Source of the DNA: Microbulbifer marinus | GTDB lineage: Bacteria; Pseudomonadota; Gammaproteobacteria; Pseudomonadales; Cellvibrionaceae | Assembly (NCBI RefSeq): GCF_900107725.1 | Contig: NZ_FNQO01000002.1 | Span: 682,001-746,000 of the forward strand | DNA: 64,000 bases | Direction: 5' to 3' | Shown: piece by piece, positions 15,797 through 23,556 of the stretch | How positions within the stretch are numbered: position 1 is the first letter of the stretch | How the letters are laid out: each line of letters begins with the position of its first letter | Position numbers and translations under genes: made by a program | The notes under the pieces: generated by a model | Database searches by the model: none | Told to the model about the DNA's origin: nothing | Seen by the model: the letters and a program-made list of their open reading frames with translations, nothing else

Positions 15797-17419
15797 ATGA
15801 AAATCAGAACCCTGCTCGGCGCCCTGGTTGCGGGCGCGCTGGTGGCCTGCGCCACTAACTTTCCCGCCCCTATCCCCAGCGCCGACAGCGAAAATATTCG
15901 CCGAGATGTGGAATACCTGGCCGCGGATGAGCTGGCCGGGCGCGAGACCGGCAGTGCCGGTTACCGCCAGGCGGCCGACTATGTCGCGCGCCAGTTCGAG
16001 CAGCTGGGCCTGCAGCCGGCCGGCAGCCAGGGCTACCTGCAGCAGGTGCCGTTCCGCCGCGCCAGCTGGAATGGCCGCGAGCCGACCCTGGTGCTGCAGG
16101 GGCGCGACGGCGATATCACCTTCAACTTCGGTGAGGACTTTATCGCCGCACCGCCCACCGTCAGTGAAGCCACCGCGACAGCGGCCAATCTGGTGTTTGT
16201 CGGCTTCGGCATCGACGCGCCGGCCTACGGTATTGACGACTACGCCGGCCTCGACGTGCGCGGCAAGATAGTCGTGATGCTGAGTGGCCGACCGAAGAAC
16301 CTGCCCAGCGAAGTCGGCGCTCACTACTCTTCCGGCCGCACCAAGCGCGAGACCGCCGCGCATCACGGTGCGGTCGGTTACATCACTCTGAACACGCCTC
16401 AGCGGGAGAAGCGCCGGTCATTCAAGCGTTCCGTAGAGCACGTACACGAAGACAGTTTCGACTGGCTCGGCGCCGACGATATGCCCGGTGATGCCATACC
16501 CAGCCTGCACCCCGGCGTGATGCTGGATATGCCGGCGGCGCGCCAGCTGTTTATGGGCGCGCAGCGCAGCCTGGATACCGTTTATACCGAGATCGAAAAC
16601 GGCCTGGCGCCGCGCGGCTTCGCGCTACCCTACCGCGCCGCGCTGACCAGCGGCGCAACGCACAAGAAAATTGTCAGCCCCAATGTGGTGGCCGTGTTGC
16701 CAGGCAGCGATCCCAAGCTGAAAGATGAATACGTCGTCTTCTCCGCGCACCTCGACCATATCGGTGTGGATGCGGATGGGCAGATCAATAACGGTGCCCA
16801 GGACAATGCCGCCGGCATCGCGGTGATGCTGGAAACCGCGCGCCTGTTTATCGAATCCGGCCGCGCGCCGCGCCGCTCGCTGCTATTTGTCGCCGTGACC
16901 GCCGAGGAGAAAGGGCTGCTGGGCTCGGATTATTTCGCCCAGCACCCGCCGGTGCCACCGCAGTCGATCGTGGCCAATATCAATCTGGATATGCCGATGC
17001 TGCTGTACCCGTTCCGGGACATCATCGCCTTCGGTGCCGAGCACTCGTCGCTGGGCAAAACCGCCGAGCGCGCTGCCGCACGCACCGGCCTGAAACTGAG
17101 TCCCGACCCGATGCCGGAACAGGTGATTTTCGTGCGCAGTGATCACTACAACTTCGTGCGTCAGGGAGTGCCGGCCATCTACCTGATCACCGGTCGCGAA
17201 GCGCTGGATCCGGCAATCGACGGCACGGCGATGCAGACCAAATTCCTGCGCGAGCGCTACCATCGCCCCACGGATGTGGCCGATGCGCAGATCAGCTACG
17301 CTGCCGCCAAGCAGTTCACCGAGGTGAACTACGCCATTGCCCGCGAAGTCGCCGACGCCGACAGGAAGCCGCGATGGTACAAGGGGGATTTCTTCGGGGA
17401 GCTGTTCGGGAACAACTAA
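15797..17419 (+). CDS. M28 family zinc aminopeptidase, lipoprotein
   Basis: This secreted di-zinc peptidase of family M28 is anchored by a lipobox (LVAC, Cys at about residue 19). Residues 30-300 include a PA-type insert (VFVGFGIDAPAYGIDDYAGLDVRGKIVVMLSG). The catalytic part has the first metal His and Asp in FSAHLDHIG, the bridging Asp in NGAQDNAAG, the catalytic Glu pair in TAEEKGLLGSDYF, a further ligand in NLDMPM, and the last His in VRSDHYNFVRQGVPA. At 540 residues it is of usual length. It probably degrades peptides at the outer membrane or in the periplasm. Confidence 0.93.
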   Translation: MKIRTLLGALVAGALVACATNFPAPIPSADSENIRRDVEYLAADELAGRETGSAGYRQAADYVARQFEQLGLQPAGSQGYLQQVPFRRASWNGREPTLVLQGRDGDITFNFGEDFIAAPPTVSEATATAANLVFVGFGIDAPAYGIDDYAGLDVRGKIVVMLSGRPKNLPSEVGAHYSSGRTKRETAAHHGAVGYITLNTPQREKRRSFKRSVEHVHEDSFDWLGADDMPGDAIPSLHPGVMLDMPAARQLFMGAQRSLDTVYTEIENGLAPRGFALPYRAALTSGATHKKIVSPNVVAVLPGSDPKLKDEYVVFSAHLDHIGVDADGQINNGAQDNAAGIAVMLETARLFIESGRAPRRSLLFVAVTAEEKGLLGSDYFAQHPPVPPQSIVANINLDMPMLLYPFRDIIAFGAEHSSLGKTAERAAARTGLKLSPDPMPEQVIFVRSDHYNFVRQGVPAIYLITGREALDPAIDGTAMQTKFLRERYHRPTDVADAQISYAAAKQFTEVNYAIAREVADADRKPRWYKGDFFGELFGNN

Positions 17420-17446
17420 ACCGCAGACAAAACCGGCGCGGCTGGC

Positions 17447-18574
17447 TCAGTCCGCCGGCTTCACTCTGCGCACCACGACCGCGGTGCGCAGCCGCTCCCT
17501 TCCGAACAGCGACATCCTGGCAAAGTCATCGCGGGCGATCGGCAGGTACTGGCTGTCGAGCGGGTTCTGCTCGTCGTCGAAGTCCGGGTCGTGCACATAG
17601 AGGCACTCCCCGTCGATACCGGTCAGCGTCACCCAGTGGGGCACCTTCTTGCCGTCCAGGCGATAGGTACTGATCAGTAATAACGCCAGCGCGCCTTCCT
17701 CCAGCCACTGCTGCAGCTGTTCCTGGGTAAATTCCTGCTCGATGACGGCAATGCCCCTGTCGCGGGCGGCGGCGCGGAAGTCCGTATCCACCTGCTGGAT
17801 CACCGCCTTTTTCGCGCTCGAGCGCACGCCGTCGGCGAACAGCGGCGATGCCTGGTTTAGGTAAACCTCACTGTCGAAACCGCGCCGCTGCAGTGCCAGC
17901 GCCAGGCCGATCGGGTGGCAGCCGCCATGGCCGGACGTCATGAAAATGGTGGTGGCTTCGCGCCACAGCGCCAGCTCCTCACTGACCGAGGGTTGATAGT
18001 CGGAGCGCAGCGCCGCCATGGCCATCATCGCCGCGGCCGGCCCGCAGGTGAATTCGGTCGTCTGGCCGTACCAGGGTACCGCCAGGCTGTGCAGGTTCTC
18101 CGGGCGATAGCGAATGCGCTTCTGCATGCGCAGCGCGTTGCCGTGGTCCTCGTAGTAATCGGCATAACTGCCGAAGGTACGGTAACCCAGCTGCTGGTAG
18201 AGGGCGATGGCGGCGTGATTGTCCTCTGCCACCTCCAGGCGCATGAACAGCCGGCCGCTGTGACTGCTGGCTTCTTCGGCCGCCGACAGCAGTGCCTTGC
18301 CGAGACCCTGGCCGCGGCCGGCCGGGCCAACGGCGAGGGAATAGAGGCGCGCCAGGCGCGTGCCGCGGCGCAGCAGCACCAGTACGTAACCGAGGATTTG
18401 TCCGGCCCGCTCGGCAACCAGAAACACGCGGTTGTCCGCCGCCACCCAGTGGCGCAGTCGCCGCCGGCTCAGGCGGTCGCTGGCAAAACAGGCCTGTTCC
18501 AGCGCGTGCAACGCCGGCACATCCCCCGGGCTGGCGGGGCGAACCACAAAGGTGGGGAAAGCTTGGGACGACAT
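17447..18574 (-). CDS. GNAT acetyltransferase fused to C39-like peptidase domain
   Basis: The 375-residue two-domain protein has an N-terminal GNAT domain resembling RimI. Its acetyl-CoA loop is VGPAGRGQGLGKALL, and EDNHAAIALYQQLGYR follows. The C-terminal half is a papain-like C39-type domain with the nucleophile Cys in TTEFTCGPAAAMMA, the His in VPHWVTLTGID and the Asp in LYVHDPDFDD. The fusion is recurrently found beside a RimK-like ligase, as here. A role in modifying, or trimming the modification of, a peptide or protein terminus is plausible but not demonstrated. Confidence 0.88.
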   Translation of the reverse strand: MSSQAFPTFVVRPASPGDVPALHALEQACFASDRLSRRRLRHWVAADNRVFLVAERAGQILGYVLVLLRRGTRLARLYSLAVGPAGRGQGLGKALLSAAEEASSHSGRLFMRLEVAEDNHAAIALYQQLGYRTFGSYADYYEDHGNALRMQKRIRYRPENLHSLAVPWYGQTTEFTCGPAAAMMAMAALRSDYQPSVSEELALWREATTIFMTSGHGGCHPIGLALALQRRGFDSEVYLNQASPLFADGVRSSAKKAVIQQVDTDFRAAARDRGIAVIEQEFTQEQLQQWLEEGALALLLISTYRLDGKKVPHWVTLTGIDGECLYVHDPDFDDEQNPLDSQYLPIARDDFARMSLFGRERLRTAVVVRRVKPAD

Positions 18575-18733
18575 TTTACGGCCCGCCTGCTGGCGGCTCA
18601 GGACACCGCGATGTTGCGGCCTGGCAACATTAGCAAAAACTGCAAAAAAAGCATCAAAAAAAGATAGGAGGCCGACAGCTTTTCTTCTATCTTTCGCGCA
18701 ACCGACCTACCTATTTAGAGGCGCCTTTCCTCC
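18575..18733. promoter_or_regulatory. Divergent promoter region with inverted repeat
   Basis: The space between the GNAT-C39 gene and the RimK-like gene is rich in A-tracts (18635-18662). It contains the perfect inverted repeat AAAGATAG (18660-18667) and CTATCTTT (18687-18694). On the minus strand the second arm runs into seven T residues, so it could also act as a weak terminator. A regulator site shared by both genes is possible. Confidence 0.35.
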
Positions 18734-20206
18734 ATGTCCCAGGTGCTTATTGTGATCGACCAGCCCAGCGACTGGGCGCCTTACTACCCCAGTGAGCGCG
18801 TGATCACCTTTGCGGATTATCTGCAGCTCCCGGCCCGCCAACAGCGGGTGCGGGTCATCAACCTCTGTGCCGACTACGACTACCGGTCGGAGGGCTACTA
18901 CTGCTCACTGCTGGCCGAGGCGCGCAGCCACCACGTGTTGCCCAGCGTGCGCACGCTCAATGACCTGTCGGTGCCGCAGCTGTACAAGCTGCAGCTGGCG
19001 CCACTGGTGCCGGCGCTGAACAAACTGCAGGCACCGCGGGAGCCGGGCAGCCACCTAGTGGTGAAGTCCTATTTTGGTCAGTGTGCCGAGCCGGCCCTGC
19101 AGCCGCTGGCGCGATTGCTGTTCGACCGTTTCGCCTGCCCGGTACTGGAAATCCACCTGGCCTGCGACAAGAACTGGGAGATCGCCGACCTGCGTATCTG
19201 CTCGCACCGCGAGCTGACCGATGCGGAGGAAACGCAGTTCGCAGAAGCGCTGGACAGTTTCAGCAAGCAGGTGTGGCGCCCACTCAAGAAGAGCGCCAAC
19301 AGCCGCTACGACCTGGCGATACTGGTCAACCCGGAAGAGGCGCTGCCGCCGTCGGACCAGAGCGCGCTGAAAAAGTTTGCCAGCGCCGGCCGCGAGCTGG
19401 GCTTCTCGGTGGAAATGATCACGCCAGCGGACTATATGCGCCTGCCCGAGTTCGATGCGCTGTTTATTCGCGAGACCACCGCCATCGACCACCACACCTA
19501 CCGCTTCGCCAAAAAAGCCGAGGCCGAAGGGCTGGTGGTGCTGGATGACCCGACCAGTATCCTGCGCTGCACCAATAAGATTTATCTGGCCGACCTGTTT
19601 GCGACCCACAAGGTGCCGGCGCCGAGGACCTGTATTCTGCGGCGCGGCGATGAGCAAGGCCTGCAGAAGGCGCTCGCGGAACTTGGTCTGCCGATGGTGG
19701 TAAAGATTCCCGACGGTTCCTTCTCCCGCGGCGTGGTAAAGGTAAAGACCGAAGAGGAGCTGCGGGACAAATTGGGCGAGCTGTTTGCCGAATCGAGTCT
19801 GCTGCTCGCGCAGGAATTTCTGTACACGGAGTTCGACTGGCGTATCGGCGTGCTGAACAACAAACCGTTGTATGCGTGCCGCTACTACATGGCGAAAAAT
19901 CACTGGCAGATTTACAACCACGGCAACAAGAAAACTACCAGCGGTGGCTTTACCACACTGCCGACCTTTGAAGTGCCGAAAGCGGTGCTGCAGGCAGCGC
20001 TGAAAGCGACCAAGCCCATCGGCAACGGTTTCTACGGTGTGGATGTGAAGGAGTCCGCCGGCAAAGGCTACGTGATCGAGGTGAACGACAACCCGTCGAT
20101 CGACAGCGGCGTGGAAGATAAATATCTCGGTCGCGAACTCTACCGACTGATACTCGAGGAGTTTGCCCGCAGGCTGGACGCGCGCCGCACCCGTCACGAA
20201 AACTGA
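18734..20206 (+). CDS. RimK-like ATP-grasp ligase with RLAN-type N-terminal domain
   Basis: The 490-residue protein has an N-terminal domain of about 190 residues (VLIVIDQPSDWAPYYPSERV) of the RimK-like ATP-grasp-N-terminal type, a pre-ATP-grasp region, and then the ATP-grasp fold. KIPDGSFSRGVVKV is the nucleotide lid, AQEFLYTEFDWRIGVL contains ATP and metal contacts, and GYVIEVNDNPSIDSG has the metal-binding ENPxx Asn. Such enzymes add amino acids, often Glu, to a carboxyl group. It is divergent from the GNAT-C39 gene, and the two probably act on the same unknown target. Confidence 0.88.
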   Translation: MSQVLIVIDQPSDWAPYYPSERVITFADYLQLPARQQRVRVINLCADYDYRSEGYYCSLLAEARSHHVLPSVRTLNDLSVPQLYKLQLAPLVPALNKLQAPREPGSHLVVKSYFGQCAEPALQPLARLLFDRFACPVLEIHLACDKNWEIADLRICSHRELTDAEETQFAEALDSFSKQVWRPLKKSANSRYDLAILVNPEEALPPSDQSALKKFASAGRELGFSVEMITPADYMRLPEFDALFIRETTAIDHHTYRFAKKAEAEGLVVLDDPTSILRCTNKIYLADLFATHKVPAPRTCILRRGDEQGLQKALAELGLPMVVKIPDGSFSRGVVKVKTEEELRDKLGELFAESSLLLAQEFLYTEFDWRIGVLNNKPLYACRYYMAKNHWQIYNHGNKKTTSGGFTTLPTFEVPKAVLQAALKATKPIGNGFYGVDVKESAGKGYVIEVNDNPSIDSGVEDKYLGRELYRLILEEFARRLDARRTRHEN

Positions 20207-20309
20207 CCGTGCAACGCCCTGTCACTGACTGACAAAAAATATGGTAACCTGCGCGCCGCCTACATATAGGATGTTGGCGCTATAAAACTAAAAAAAGTTA
20301 GGAAATCAT

Positions 20310-20804
20310 ATGTTTAAGAAGTTGACTATGGGGGTTGCCGCTGCCGGCATGGTATTGGCGACGGGCTGTGCGAGCATTCTGAGTGACAGCAGCTATCCGG
20401 TGACCATCAATAGCACCCCGTCCGGTGCGAACTTCAGCGTAGTAAATGAAGCGGGTCTGGACGTTCACACTGGCGTGACTCCGGACACCATTACCCTGGC
20501 CGCCTCCGACGGTTTCTTCTCCTCCGCGAGCTACACCGTGAAATACCAGATGGCTGGCTACAACGAGCAGAGCTTTCAGCTGACTGCCGGTATGGACGGC
20601 TGGTATATCGGCAACATTCTGTTCGGCGGCCTGATCGGCATGCTGATCGTGGACCCGGCGACCGGCGCAATGTGGAAACTGCCGGAATCAGCGAATGTAA
20701 CCCTGCAGCCGGCGACCGCCTCTGCACCGATGGGTGGTCTGACCATTGCTTCCATCGATCAGGTGTCGGAAGACGTTAAGTCGCAGCTGGTGCGCGTTCA
20801 GTGA
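20310..20804 (+). CDS. Lipoprotein with PEGA-like strand domain
   Basis: The 164-residue envelope lipoprotein has lipobox LATGC with the lipidated Cys at about residue 19. The next segment YPVTINSTPSGANFSVVNEAGLDVHTGVTPDTITLAA looks like a PEGA repeat (PxGA then a short sugar/peptidoglycan-associated sandwich). A hydrophobic hairpin WYIGNILFGGLIGMLIVDPATGAMWKL follows, which is found in many small outer-membrane lipoproteins. The likely site is the inner face of the outer membrane. Binding partners are unknown. It is monocistronic and ends at a two-way terminator. Confidence 0.78.
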   Translation: MFKKLTMGVAAAGMVLATGCASILSDSSYPVTINSTPSGANFSVVNEAGLDVHTGVTPDTITLAASDGFFSSASYTVKYQMAGYNEQSFQLTAGMDGWYIGNILFGGLIGMLIVDPATGAMWKLPESANVTLQPATASAPMGGLTIASIDQVSEDVKSQLVRVQ

Positions 20805-20827
20805 TTCGATAGCTGACACGTTGCAAC

Positions 20828-20860
20828 AAAAAAACCACCCACTCACGGGTGGTTTTTTTA
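20828..20860. terminator. Bidirectional rho-independent terminator
   Basis: ACCACCC (20834-20840) pairs with GGGTGGT (20847-20853), with an A-tract before and a T-tract after. It therefore serves both the lipoprotein gene on the plus strand and the converging LysR gene on the minus strand, whose stop codon lies inside it. Confidence 0.88.
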
Positions 20861-21742
20861 TATCTGCACCTGCCGGCACAGTTCCAGCCAGCGCTCGATG
20901 CCGGAGCTGCGGTATTTCTGCCGGTGCAGGGCAAAATAAAATTCGCGGCGGAAATCCCGCTGCGGTACCGGCAGCTCCACCAGTGAGCCGCGTTTCATGG
21001 CGTCCGCCAGCGACACCCGCGACAGACAGCTGATTCCCAGCCCTGCCTCCACCGCGCGTTTGATCGCCTCGGTGTGCTGCAGCTCCAATAAGATGTGCAT
21101 CTGCGGCAGCAGGCCGGCCATGGCGCGCTCGAAAGTCTGGCGGGTGCCGGAGCCGGGTTCGCGGGTAATCCAGGTGGCTGCGGTCAGGTCCTTGTCGGAG
21201 AGTCGCTTGCGCCCGGCCAGCGGGTGCTGCGGCGCACAGAACACCACCAGTTCGTCGTCGCGCCAGGGAATCATTTCCAGGTCCGGGTGGTTGAGTTCCC
21301 CCTCGATCAACCCCAGATCTAACTCAAAGTTCAGTACTCGCTCGGCGATGGCGGCGGTGTTGGCCACTTCCAGTTCCACCCGCGTGCCCGGCTGTTCCTC
21401 CATATAGCGCGCCATGACGCCGGCGGCCAGGTAGTTGCCGATGGTCAGGGTGGCGCCGATTTTTAGCCGCCCCAGGTCGCGGTGGGTGGCCAGGGTCTGT
21501 TCCAGCTCACGCGCCCGCTCCAGCAGTTCCTCCGCCCGCGGCCACAGCTGGCGCCCCAGCTCGTTCAGGCGCAGGCGCTTGCCGGTGCGCTCGAACAGGC
21601 GCAGGTCGAACTGCTGTTCAAACTCTTTCAGCGCGGTGGAGGCGGCGGACTGGGACATGTTCAGGCTTTCCGCCGCGCGGCTCACGTTCTCGTAGTGGGC
21701 GCAGGCGAGAAACACCTCCAGCTGTCGCAGTGAGTAGCGCAC
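20858..21742 (-). CDS. finR: LysR family regulator, FinR-like
   Basis: This 294-residue LysR-type regulator has an N-terminal winged helix (RYSLRQLEVFLACAHYENVSRAAESLNMSQSAASTALKEFE) and a C-terminal effector domain (KIGATLTIGNYLAAGVMARYM). GTG at 21742 is chosen because the helix-turn-helix begins there; the longer frame would add 29 residues that match nothing. It is divergent from fpr, the arrangement of Pseudomonas finR, whose product activates fpr under oxidative or iron stress. The name rests on this context plus length. Confidence 0.8.
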   Translation of the reverse strand: MRYSLRQLEVFLACAHYENVSRAAESLNMSQSAASTALKEFEQQFDLRLFERTGKRLRLNELGRQLWPRAEELLERARELEQTLATHRDLGRLKIGATLTIGNYLAAGVMARYMEEQPGTRVELEVANTAAIAERVLNFELDLGLIEGELNHPDLEMIPWRDDELVVFCAPQHPLAGRKRLSDKDLTAATWITREPGSGTRQTFERAMAGLLPQMHILLELQHTEAIKRAVEAGLGISCLSRVSLADAMKRGSLVELPVPQRDFRREFYFALHRQKYRSSGIERWLELCRQVQI

Positions 21743-21760
21743 GATTAGCTCCGGATGTAA

Positions 21761-21814
21761 TTGGCAAAATCGATAAGGAATATCCAAATATCCCATTTTG
21801 CCAATAGATATTCC
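21761..21814. promoter_or_regulatory. Interleaved inverted repeats between finR and fpr
   Basis: A perfect 10-bp inverted repeat, TTGGCAAAAT (21761-21770) with ATTTTGCCAA (21795-21804), is interleaved with a perfect 8-bp one, GGAATATC (21777-21784) with GATATTCC (21807-21814). The block lies in the 124-base divergent intergenic space and is a strong candidate for the LysR-type regulator's operator, with overlapping recognition and activation sites. Confidence 0.6.
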
Positions 21815-21866
21815 AGAGCTAGAATTCAACCATTAAGAGAGGTCAGGAATAAGTAGTTTTAAGCTT

Positions 21867-22643
21867 ATGTCTAATTTGAATATAGAGAAGGTCCTGGAAG
21901 TCCACCACTGGAACGACACGCTGTTCAGCTTCAAGACCAGCCGCGATCCCGGTTTCCGCTTCGAGAACGGTCATTTTACGATGATCGGCCTGCAGCAGGA
22001 TAACGGCCGCCCACTGCTGCGCGCCTACTCTATTGCCAGCGCCAACTACGAGGACGAACTGGAGTTCTTCAGCATCAAGGTGCCGAACGGCCCGCTGACC
22101 TCGCAGCTGCAAAATATCAAACCCGGCGACGAGATCTATGTCAGCCGCAAGCCCACCGGTACGCTGGTGGCCGACCATCTGCTGCCCGGCAAGCGGCTGT
22201 GGCTGCTGTCCACCGGTACCGGGCTGGCGCCGTTCATGAGCATCATCAAGGATCCGGATGTCTACGAGCGCTTCGACCAGGTGATCCTGACCCACGGTGT
22301 GCGCCACGTTTCCGAGCTGGCCTACCAGGACTACATCGAAAACGAGCTGCCGAACCACGAGTACTTCGGCGAGATGGTCCGCGAACAGCTGCTCTACTAT
22401 CCGACGGTGACCCGCGAGCCCTACCGCAACAACGGCCGTCTGACCGACCTGATGCTGTCCGGCAAAATCTTCCAGGACCTGGGCGTGCCGCAGCCGAATG
22501 TCGAAGAGGACCGCTTTATGTTGTGCGGCAGCCCGGCGATGCTGAAGGATCTGACCGGCATTCTCGACGACTGGGGTTTCCGCGAGACCCGCGCCGGTGT
22601 TCCGCACGAATACGTGATCGAGCGCGCCTTCGTCGAGAAATAA
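21867..22643 (+). CDS. fpr: Ferredoxin/flavodoxin-NADP+ reductase
   Basis: This FAD enzyme moves electrons between NADPH and ferredoxin or flavodoxin and helps to repair and reload iron-sulfur clusters under oxidative stress. RAYSIAS is the FAD isoalloxazine motif, STGTGLAPFMSI the NADP pyrophosphate loop, MLCGSPAM the nicotinamide-ribose motif, and the ERAFVEK C terminus is typical of the bacterial subclass. At 258 residues the length equals the Azotobacter and Pseudomonas enzymes. It is regulated by the divergent LysR gene. Confidence 0.95.
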   Translation: MSNLNIEKVLEVHHWNDTLFSFKTSRDPGFRFENGHFTMIGLQQDNGRPLLRAYSIASANYEDELEFFSIKVPNGPLTSQLQNIKPGDEIYVSRKPTGTLVADHLLPGKRLWLLSTGTGLAPFMSIIKDPDVYERFDQVILTHGVRHVSELAYQDYIENELPNHEYFGEMVREQLLYYPTVTREPYRNNGRLTDLMLSGKIFQDLGVPQPNVEEDRFMLCGSPAMLKDLTGILDDWGFRETRAGVPHEYVIERAFVEK

Positions 22644-23008
22644 TCCCTGCAGTGGGGCGCGGCGACCGCTATCGCCGCGCTCTGCTTTCTTTTTGTCTGC
22701 AGTGACAGCATAGCGGAGTCGGTACTTCGACAGTGTCTGCGCGACGGAATGCGCGCAGGGACAGACCCGGATGTTAAACGTTTTCGGAGTGTCGACTCTG
22801 GTGTGCTGTCGCGAATCGCGGCACTCCCGTTTCCAGTGAAGCCACAGGTAATCAGTTGTCTTCTGCCTGTTTTTACAAACCACCCGGACGGGTGGTTTTT
22901 TTATGGGTGAAAACCCGCTGCACTGATCCTATTCTCTAGGCAGGACGTACAACGCCAGGCGACTAACGCCGAGCAACAGTTGTGACGGCTATTTTCGGGA
23001 GTAAATCG
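22644..23008 (+). other. Long region after fpr with hairpin and terminator
   Basis: No convincing ORF is present. TGTCTGCGCG at about 22733-22742 pairs imperfectly with CGCGCAGGGACA at about 22752-22763. A clear terminator, AACCACCC (22878-22885) with GGGTGGTT (22890-22897) plus T residues, lies about 235 bases after the fpr stop. The segment is either an unusually long 3' UTR of fpr or a small RNA gene. The blc ribosome binding site (GGGAG, 22997-23001) ends the region. Confidence 0.45.
22876..22902 (+). terminator. Rho-independent terminator
   Basis: A perfect 8-bp stem, AACCACCC with GGGTGGTT, surrounds GGAC and is followed by a T-tract. It ends whatever transcript passes from fpr or from the region behind it. 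Confidence 0.88.
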
Positions 23009-23548
23009 GTGACAAAGCTTTCCAAACTCTTGCTGTGCCTGGTGCTGCTCGGCGTGGCCGGCTGCACCGGGGTGCCGGAGAATGTCGAGCCGGTGCAGAA
23101 TTTCCAGCTGAACCGATATCTGGGTAAGTGGTACGAGATAGCGCGCCTCGATCACTCCTTCGAGCGCGGGCTGTCGCGGGTCACCGCAGAATACAGCCTG
23201 AACCCGGACGGTTCGGTGCGCGTCGTCAACCGCGGCTACTCCCGCGAGCAAGACAAATGGAAGCAGGTCGAGGGGCGGGCGACTTTTGTCGACAGCGAAG
23301 ATGTCGGTCACCTGAAGGTTTCTTTCTTCGGCCCTTTCTACGCATCCTATGTCATCGTCGAACTGGACAAGGACTATCAGTATGCGTTGGTCAGTGGCTA
23401 CAGCAAATCCTATCTGTGGATACTGTCGCGCACGCCAAGCCTGCCGCAGAGCACGGTGAACGAATTAGTCCAGCGTGCTGCCGCGCTGGGTTATCAGACC
23501 GGGCGGCTGATTTTTGTCGACCAGGCCGCAGCGCCGGCGACACAGTAG
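23009..23548 (+). CDS. blc: Bacterial lipocalin Blc, lipoprotein
   Basis: Blc is an outer-membrane lipocalin that binds lysophospholipids and fatty acids during envelope stress. GTG at 23009 with GGGAG seven bases upstream gives a short lipoprotein signal ending GVAGC. The lipocalin signature NRYLGKWYEIARLDHSFERG is followed by AEYSLNPDGSVRVVNRGY, LKVSFFGPFYASYVIVELD and the terminal LWILSRTPSL. At 179 residues the size is normal. It stands alone and faces the long minus-strand cluster tail-to-tail, with 8 bases between the stops. Confidence 0.93.
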   Translation: MTKLSKLLLCLVLLGVAGCTGVPENVEPVQNFQLNRYLGKWYEIARLDHSFERGLSRVTAEYSLNPDGSVRVVNRGYSREQDKWKQVEGRATFVDSEDVGHLKVSFFGPFYASYVIVELDKDYQYALVSGYSKSYLWILSRTPSLPQSTVNELVQRAAALGYQTGRLIFVDQAAAPATQ

Positions 23549-23556
23549 ATCAACGG

